A DNA stretch of 64,000 nucleotides. Origin: Streptomyces sp. HNM0575. GTDB taxonomy: Bacteria > Actinomycetota > Actinomycetes > Streptomycetales > Streptomycetaceae. The notes under the pieces are model-generated. The model searched no databases. It had not been told where the DNA came from and saw nothing but the letters and a program-made list of their open reading frames with translations. Numbering within the stretch: position 1 is the stretch's first letter; each line of letters opens with the position of its first letter. The stretch is taken from assembly GCF_012726265.1 (NCBI RefSeq), contig NZ_JAASAG010000006.1:124001-188000 (forward strand). The letters run 5' to 3'. Made by a program: the position numbers and the translations under genes. Positions 58,913-64,000 of this stretch are shown here, in pieces.

Positions 58913-61186
58913 ATGATCACATCGGTGCTGGTCGCGAACCGCGGGGAGATCGCCCGGCGCGTCTTCCGTACGTGCGCGGAACTGGGCGTCGCCACGGTCG
59001 CCGTCCACTCGGACGCCGACGCGCGCGCCCCGCATGTGCTGGAGGCCGACGCCGCGGTGCGGCTCCCCGGCGACTCGCCCGCGGACACGTATCTGCGCGG
59101 CGATCTGATCGTCGAGGCCGCGCTCGCCGCGGGCGCCGACGCGGTGCACCCCGGATACGGATTCCTCTCCGAGAACGCCGGTTTCGCGCGTGCCGTGCTC
59201 GACGCCGGCCTCGTATGGATCGGGCCGCCGCCCGCGGCGATCGAGGCGATGGCGTCCAAGACGCGTGCGAAGGAGCTGATGCGCGAGGCCGGCGTGCCGC
59301 TGCTCGATCCCGTACGCCCGGAGGACGCGACCGGAGGTGACCTGCCGCTGCTGGTGAAGGCCGCGGCGGGCGGCGGCGGACGCGGCATGCGGATCGTGCG
59401 CGAACTCGCCGCGCTGGAAGGGGAGATCGAGGCGGCACGCGCGGAGGCCGCGGCGGCCTTCGGGGACGGCGAGGTCTTCGTCGAACCGTATGTCGAGCGC
59501 GGACGCCACGTGGAGGTGCAGATCCTCGCCGACGCGCACGGGACGGTGTGGACGCTCGGCACCCGCGACTGCTCGCTGCAACGGCGCCACCAGAAGGTCG
59601 TGGAGGAGGCCCCCGCTCCCGGGCTGAGCCCCGGACTGCTCGACGTGCTGCACGAGTCGGCGGCCGACGCGGCACGCGCCGTGGACTACCGGGGTGCGGG
59701 CACCGTGGAGTTCCTCGTCGCGGGCGGCGGTACGGGTGACAGTCACGGTACGGGCGACGGCTCCGGCACGGGCGACGGTCACGGCACCGGTGAGGGTGAG
59801 GGCGAGGGCGAGGGCGAACCCCGCGCGTACTTCCTGGAGATGAACACCCGGCTCCAGGTCGAGCACCCCGTCACCGAGTGCGTGCACGGCGTGGATCTCG
59901 TCGCGTTGCAACTCGGCGTCGCCGAGGGCGAGCCGCTGGACCCGGACGGGCCGCCGGCAGCCCGTGGACACGCCGTCGAGGCCCGCCTCTACGCGGAGGA
60001 CCCGGCGCGTGGCTGGCAGCCGCAGACCGGCATCCTGCACCGGCTCGAAGTCCCGGGCGCCTGGCAGGCCTGGTCCGCGGCCACGGCCGCGGGCGCGCCC
60101 GCCGGGGTGCGCCTGGACAGCGGCGTGAGCGACGGCGACGTCATCGGCGTGCACTACGACCCGATGCTTGCCAAGGTCGTCGCGTGGGCGCCGACCCGCC
60201 GTGAGGCCGTGCGCAGGCTGGCGTCCGCGCTGGAGCGTGCGAGCGTGCACGGGCCGGTGACCAACCGCGATCTGCTCGTGCGGTCGCTGCGCCACCCGGA
60301 CTTCGCCGCGGGCCGCCTCGACACCGGCTTCTACGACCGCAATCTGGAGGCGCTCACCGCGACCGGGCCCGAGTCCGGTGGCGAGTCCGGGCCCGAGCCC
60401 GGAGGCGAGCAGAACCGCCGACTGGCCGCTCTGGCCGCGGCGTTGGCGGACGCGGCACGCACGCGCGCCACCGGCGGCAGCGTCTCCGCGAGGCTCGGCG
60501 GCTGGCGCAACGTGCCCGCGCATCCGCAGTCGAAGACGTACCGCGCCGAGCCCTCGGGCGACGAGATCGAGGTCCGCTACCGCCTCACCCGCGACGGACT
60601 GCGCCTGGAGGGCGGCGACTTGGGCGGCCTCGGCGAGGCTGGAGGGCCGAGCGTCCGCCTGCTGGAGGCCGCGCCCGGGCGCGTCGCCCTCGAAGTGGAC
60701 GGTGTGCGCCGGGACTTCGCGGTGGCGCGTTACGGGGACGGCGGGAACTACGCGGACGGGGACGGCGGTTCGCACGTCCATGTCGACGCGCCGCCGCCCC
60801 TGGGCTCGTACGCCTTCACCGCCCTTCCCCGGCTGCGGGAGCCGGAGACGGTCAACGACCCCGGTTCGCTGCTGGCCCCCATGCCGGGTGCCGTCGCACG
60901 CGTCGTGCCCGGTCTGGCCGTCGGTTCGGCCGTCAAGGCCGGGGAGCCGCTGCTGTGGCTGGAGGCGATGAAGATGGAGCACAAGGTCGTGGCGCCCGCC
61001 TCCGGCACCCTCACCGCGCTGCACGCCGAACCCGGCCGTCAGGTGGAGGTCGGCGAACTGCTCGCCGTCGTCTCCGAGAACGGCACCACGCAGCCGGCGC
61101 AGTCGACGGAGACGGCACGGACGGCGCAGCCCGCGCAGACGTCCGGAGCCGCCGCCGCGGAGCCCGCACCGGCGTCCGCCCCCTGA
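58913..61186 (+). CDS. biotin-dependent acyl-CoA carboxylase alpha subunit
   Basis: This 757-residue protein has a biotin carboxylase domain (SVLVANRGEIARRVFRTCAE at 4-23; VKAAAGGGGRGMR; FLEMNTRLQVEHPVTE) and a C-terminal biotin carrier domain with Lys687 in EAMKMEH. Together with the beta subunit it carboxylates an enoyl-CoA. A 33-residue Gly/Thr/Asp/Glu repeat (about residues 271-303) is inserted between GTVEFLV and YFLEMNTR, inside the active domain; the usual link is about six residues. A second Gly-rich stretch follows the BC domain near 483-500. ATG at 58913 has GGAG six bases upstream and is chosen; a GTGA-coupled GTG at 58844 in the same frame is an alternative. Confidence 0.92.
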   Translation: MITSVLVANRGEIARRVFRTCAELGVATVAVHSDADARAPHVLEADAAVRLPGDSPADTYLRGDLIVEAALAAGADAVHPGYGFLSENAGFARAVLDAGLVWIGPPPAAIEAMASKTRAKELMREAGVPLLDPVRPEDATGGDLPLLVKAAAGGGGRGMRIVRELAALEGEIEAARAEAAAAFGDGEVFVEPYVERGRHVEVQILADAHGTVWTLGTRDCSLQRRHQKVVEEAPAPGLSPGLLDVLHESAADAARAVDYRGAGTVEFLVAGGGTGDSHGTGDGSGTGDGHGTGEGEGEGEGEPRAYFLEMNTRLQVEHPVTECVHGVDLVALQLGVAEGEPLDPDGPPAARGHAVEARLYAEDPARGWQPQTGILHRLEVPGAWQAWSAATAAGAPAGVRLDSGVSDGDVIGVHYDPMLAKVVAWAPTRREAVRRLASALERASVHGPVTNRDLLVRSLRHPDFAAGRLDTGFYDRNLEALTATGPESGGESGPEPGGEQNRRLAALAAALADAARTRATGGSVSARLGGWRNVPAHPQSKTYRAEPSGDEIEVRYRLTRDGLRLEGGDLGGLGEAGGPSVRLLEAAPGRVALEVDGVRRDFAVARYGDGGNYADGDGGSHVHVDAPPPLGSYAFTALPRLREPETVNDPGSLLAPMPGAVARVVPGLAVGSAVKAGEPLLWLEAMKMEHKVVAPASGTLTALHAEPGRQVEVGELLAVVSENGTTQPAQSTETARTAQPAQTSGAAAAEPAPASAP
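59725..59822. repeat. in-frame repeat encoding a Gly/Asp/Glu insert in biotin carboxylase
   Basis: Degenerate units such as GGTACGGGCGAC and GAGGGCGAGGGC repeat over about 98 bp and encode alternating TGDGSGTGDGHGTG and GEGEGEGE. Units are multiples of three, consistent with slippage that keeps the frame. Confidence 0.85.
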
Positions 61187-61230
61187 CGAGCACCGTCCCC
61201 TGACGAGCACCGTCCCCTGACGAGCACCGG
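61180..61230. repeat. 17-bp repeat, three copies, containing the carboxylase stop codon
   Basis: Three copies of CCCCTGACGAGCACCGT (the last ending in G) are adjacent. The first contains the TGA stop of the alpha subunit gene. The unit is not a multiple of three; successive TGA codons fall in different frames, so readthrough would meet a stop in more than one frame. Confidence 0.9.
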
Positions 61231-61305
61231 CACCCCACCACCCCCGACAGCCGCCACCAGCCCCACCGCCCCGAACCAGCCGTCCTCCGCCGAGAAGGAG
61301 CCGTC

Positions 61306-62514
61306 ATGCCCCAAGCGAACGCCGCCCTGCTGGAGACCGAGGAACAGCGCGACCTGCGAGCGGCCGTCGCCGCGCTCGGAAAACGCTACGGGCGCGAGTA
61401 CTTCACCGGCGTCGTGGCCGAGGGCAAGCACACCGACGAACTGTGGGCCGAGGCCGCGTCCCTCGGCTACCTCGGCGTCAACCTCCCCGAGGAGTACGGA
61501 GGCGGAGGCGGGGGCATGTCCGAACTCGCCATCGTCCTGGAGGAGTTGGGCGCCGCCGGCTGCCCTCTGCTGATGATGGTCGTCTCGCCCGCCATCTGCG
61601 GCACGGTCATCGCACGCTTCGGCACCGAGGAGCAGAAGGGCGAATGGCTGCCCGGACTGGCGGACGGCAGCCGCAAGATGGCCTTCGGCATCACCGAGCC
61701 CGACGCGGGCTCCAACTCCCACCGCATCACCACGACCGCACGCCGCGACCCGGCGTCCTCCGTGGCGGAGTCCGGGGAAGGGGACTGGCTGCTGTCCGGC
61801 CGCAAGGTCTTCATCTCCGGCGTCGACATCGCCGACGCCACGCTCATCGTCGGCCGCACCGAGGACGAGCGCACGGGCAGGCTCAAGCCCTGCCTGTTCA
61901 TCGTCCCGCGCGACGCGGCCGGGTTCACGCGCAGCCCCATCGACATGGAACTCGCCGCTCCCGAGAAGCAGTTCGAGCTCGTACTCGACGACGTACGGCT
62001 GCCCGCTGACGCCCTCGTCGGCGGCGGGGACGGCGAGGACGCCGGGCTGCTCCAGCTCTTCGCCGGCCTCAACCCCGAGCGCATCATGACGGCCGCCTTC
62101 GCGATCGGCATGGGCCGTCACGCCGTCGACCGGGCGCTGGACTACGCCCGTACGCGCACGGTGTGGAAGGAGCCCATCGGCAGCCACCAGGCCATCGCGC
62201 ACCCGCTCGCCCAGGCCCACATCGAGCTGGAGCTCGCCCGGCTGATGATGGCCAAGGCCGCCGCGCTCTACGACGCGGGCGACGACATGGGCGCGGGCGA
62301 GGCGGCCAACATGGCCAAGTACGCGGCCGGCGAGGCGTGTGCGAAGGCCGTCGACCAGGCGGTGCACACCCTCGGCGGCAACGGGCTGACCCGGGAGTAC
62401 GGCATCGCCTCCCTGATCACGGCCTCGCGTGTGGCCCGTATCGCCCCCGTAAGCCGTGAGATGGTGCTCAACTTCGTCTCGCATCAGACACTGGGCCTGC
62501 CCAAGTCGTACTGA
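61306..62514 (+). CDS. acyl-CoA dehydrogenase
   Basis: The 402-residue FAD enzyme has the family layout: an N-terminal helical domain with LGYLGVNLPEEYGGGGGGM (about residues 53-71), a middle beta domain with FGITEPDAGSNS, and a C-terminal domain with AHPLAQAHIELELARLMMAK and HTLGGNGLTREYGI. It should oxidise an acyl-CoA to the enoyl-CoA used by the carboxylase. Where many family members carry a catalytic Glu in an EGT motif near the C-terminus, this protein reads RIAPVSREM, so the base may lie elsewhere as in isovaleryl- or long-chain types. ATG at 61306 has AAGGAG five bases upstream. It follows the alpha subunit gene after 119 nt. Confidence 0.92.
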   Translation: MPQANAALLETEEQRDLRAAVAALGKRYGREYFTGVVAEGKHTDELWAEAASLGYLGVNLPEEYGGGGGGMSELAIVLEELGAAGCPLLMMVVSPAICGTVIARFGTEEQKGEWLPGLADGSRKMAFGITEPDAGSNSHRITTTARRDPASSVAESGEGDWLLSGRKVFISGVDIADATLIVGRTEDERTGRLKPCLFIVPRDAAGFTRSPIDMELAAPEKQFELVLDDVRLPADALVGGGDGEDAGLLQLFAGLNPERIMTAAFAIGMGRHAVDRALDYARTRTVWKEPIGSHQAIAHPLAQAHIELELARLMMAKAAALYDAGDDMGAGEAANMAKYAAGEACAKAVDQAVHTLGGNGLTREYGIASLITASRVARIAPVSREMVLNFVSHQTLGLPKSY

Positions 62515-62637
62515 GGTTCCGGGTTCCGGGTTCCGGGTTCGGCGGGGCGGCGCGATCGGCGGTCGTGGACGGACCGCAGGCCGCGCCCCGCAGGCCGCGC
62601 CGCGCCGCCGACGACCACGCCGCTCCGGGAGGGCCGC

Positions 62638-64000
62638 ATGATTTTCCACAGCGAGTACGCCGACGTCCCCGTCCTCGACGAGGCCATCCACGACGCCGTG
62701 CTGGGCCGTTCCGCCGTGGAGCACGCGGGCCGTACGGCGCTCGTCGACGGCCTCGACGGCACCGCCCTGACCTATGCGCAGCTCGACGCCTTCTCCCGCC
62801 GCATCGCCGCCGCCCTGGCCGACGCCGGGCTGCGCAAGGGCGACGTGCTGGCGCTGCACAGCCCCAACACCCTTGCCTTTCCTGCCGTCTTCTACGGGGC
62901 GACCCGCGCGGGAGCGGCCGTCAGCACCGTCCATCCGCTGGCCACGGCCGAGGAGCTGGCACGCCAGCTCGGCGACTGCGGAGCGCGCTGGCTCGTGACG
63001 GTCTCGCCGCTGCTGGAGACGGCGCGGCAGGCCGCCGAGCGCTCGGGGTACCCGGACCGGGGCGTGAGGGAGATCTTCGTGTGCGACCGCGCGGAGGGGT
63101 ACCGCAGCGTCCTCGACATGCGCGAGAGCACCGCGCCGGAACCGCGGGTGGCCGTGGACCCCGGGCAGGACCTCGCCGCGCTGCCGTACTCCTCGGGCAC
63201 CACGTCCATGCCGAAGGGCGTGATGCTCACCCACCGCAACATCGCCACCAACCTCGCCCAGCTCGCCCCGCTGATCCCGACGGGCCCCGAGGACCGGCTG
63301 CTGGCGGTGCTGCCGTTCTTCCACATCTACGGACTGACGGCGCTGCTGAACGCGCCGCTGCGCAACGGCTCCAGTGTCGTGGTGCTGCCCCGCTTCGAAC
63401 TGAGGCAGTTCCTCGCGGCCGTCGAGCAGCACCGAGTCAACATCCTCTATGTCGCGCCCCCGATCGTGCTCGCCCTCGCCAAGCACCCCGCCGTGGACGA
63501 ATACGACCTGTCCTCGCTGGAGTTCGTCCTCAGCGCCGCCGCGCCGCTCGACGCCGAGCTGGCCACGGCGTGCGGACGGCGGCTGAACGTGCCGGTCGTC
63601 AAGCAGGCGTACGGCATGACCGAGCTGTCGCCCGGTACGCACGTCGTGCCACGGCACGTGAACGCACCGCCCGGAGCGGTCGGGAAGCTGCTGCCGTCCA
63701 CGCAGATGCGGATCGTCTCCCTCGACGACCCCGGGCGCGACGCCGGCGAGGGCGAGGCGGGCGAGGGCGAGGCGGGCGAACTGCTCTTCCGCGGGCCGCA
63801 GGTGATGAAGGGCTACCTGGGGCGTACGGGCGAGACCGACGCGATGATCGACGCCGACGGCTGGCTGCGCACCGGCGACATCGGGCGCGTGGACGCCGAC
63901 GGTTGGCTCTACGTCGTCGACCGCGTCAAGGAGCTGATCAAGTACAAGGGCTGGCAGGTGGCACCGGCCGAGCTGGAGGCCGTGCTCCTCGGACACCCCG
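62638..64000 (+). CDS. AMP-binding acyl/aryl-CoA ligase (4-coumarate-CoA ligase-like), partial
   Basis: The first 454 residues of an ANL-family ligase are present; the window ends inside the gene. Motifs are YSSGTTSMPKGVMLTHRN (about residues 184-201, adenylate P-loop), QAYGMTELSPG (about 323-333), GWLRTGDIGRVDADGWLYV and the hinge DRVKELIKYKGWQVAPAELE. It would ligate CoA to a carboxylic acid via an acyl-adenylate. In this operon it would supply the acyl-CoA for dehydrogenation and carboxylation. A GEGEAGEGEAGE insert (about 370-381) precedes ELLFRGPQVMKGY. ATG at 62638 has GGAGGG six bases upstream. Confidence 0.92.
   Translation, partial: MIFHSEYADVPVLDEAIHDAVLGRSAVEHAGRTALVDGLDGTALTYAQLDAFSRRIAAALADAGLRKGDVLALHSPNTLAFPAVFYGATRAGAAVSTVHPLATAEELARQLGDCGARWLVTVSPLLETARQAAERSGYPDRGVREIFVCDRAEGYRSVLDMRESTAPEPRVAVDPGQDLAALPYSSGTTSMPKGVMLTHRNIATNLAQLAPLIPTGPEDRLLAVLPFFHIYGLTALLNAPLRNGSSVVVLPRFELRQFLAAVEQHRVNILYVAPPIVLALAKHPAVDEYDLSSLEFVLSAAAPLDAELATACGRRLNVPVVKQAYGMTELSPGTHVVPRHVNAPPGAVGKLLPSTQMRIVSLDDPGRDAGEGEAGEGEAGELLFRGPQVMKGYLGRTGETDAMIDADGWLRTGDIGRVDADGWLYVVDRVKELIKYKGWQVAPAELEAVLLGHP

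Noticed and set aside
61039..63996. Long leftward open frame of about 985 codons
   Set aside because: It runs antisense through the acyl-CoA dehydrogenase and AMP ligase genes, both of which have clear motifs. GC bias alone explains the open frame.

Overview
The window is a stretch of a high-GC actinomycete chromosome, almost certainly Streptomyces or a close relative. The evidence is the very strong G/C third-position bias, frequent GTG and occasional TTG starts, a menaquinone futalosine-pathway gene pair, carbohydrate ABC transporters without their own ATPase, and many lineage-typical families (DUF2530, DUF3027, DUF4326, DUF1990, TIGR03084). I read about 49 protein genes. I saw no rRNA, tRNA, CRISPR array, insertion sequence, phage gene or antibiotic cluster. 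It reads as chromosomal core with accessory catabolic islands.

Layout. 0.1-1.8 kb: an HD phosphohydrolase and a two-domain VOC protein. 2.0-10.6 kb: a LacI-controlled sugar island, with LacI divergent from a GH172 (DUF2961) glycosidase, a binding-protein ABC transporter, a fucose-isomerase-type isomerase and an FGGY kinase. Its control region can be read base by base: two overlapping divergent promoters share one palindromic operator, and a second copy of the operator lies before the glycosidase. 11-21.4 kb: a HelD/HelR-type helicase, a GT87 membrane glycosyltransferase, XPB helicase, a SLOG-like protein, a DUF4326 protein coupled to a Helicase_C_3/WYL protein, and a membrane protein. 21.5-32 kb: nitrilase, HAD phosphatase, cold-shock protein, MqnD-MqnB, an MFS protein, DUF3027 and a 1047-residue sacsin/Hsp90-like ATPase. 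32-51 kb: housekeeping and transport genes, including a CtpE-like P-type ATPase, ANTAR protein, NCS2 purine permease, MarR-MFS pair, cardiolipin-synthase-like protein, ThpR, aldo/keto reductase, SerC and two DUF1990 paralogues. 51-64 kb: a GlcD-GlcF type FAD/Fe-S dehydrogenase, then an operon TIGR03084 - AtuA - carboxylase beta - carboxylase alpha - acyl-CoA dehydrogenase - AMP ligase that runs off the right edge.

How the genes work together. The sugar island can be read as import of an oligosaccharide, cytoplasmic hydrolysis, isomerisation and phosphorylation. Because GH172 enzymes act on D-arabinofuranosides or fructans and FucI-type enzymes also accept D-arabinose, a D-arabinan salvage route is a coherent inference. 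The right-hand operon has the logic of acyclic isoprenoid or branched acyl-CoA breakdown: CoA ligation, dehydrogenation, biotin-dependent gamma-carboxylation and the AtuA step. A 14-nt palindrome ahead of it is a likely TetR-type site.

A recurring oddity is short in-frame repeats that expand into Gly/Ala/Asp/Glu-rich inserts, sometimes inside catalytic domains (biotin carboxylase, ThpR, AMP ligase, P-type ATPase). Intergenic minisatellites and strong terminator hairpins are also common. Translational coupling by ATGA/GTGA overlaps is frequent, and two mRNAs (serC, marR) look leaderless.
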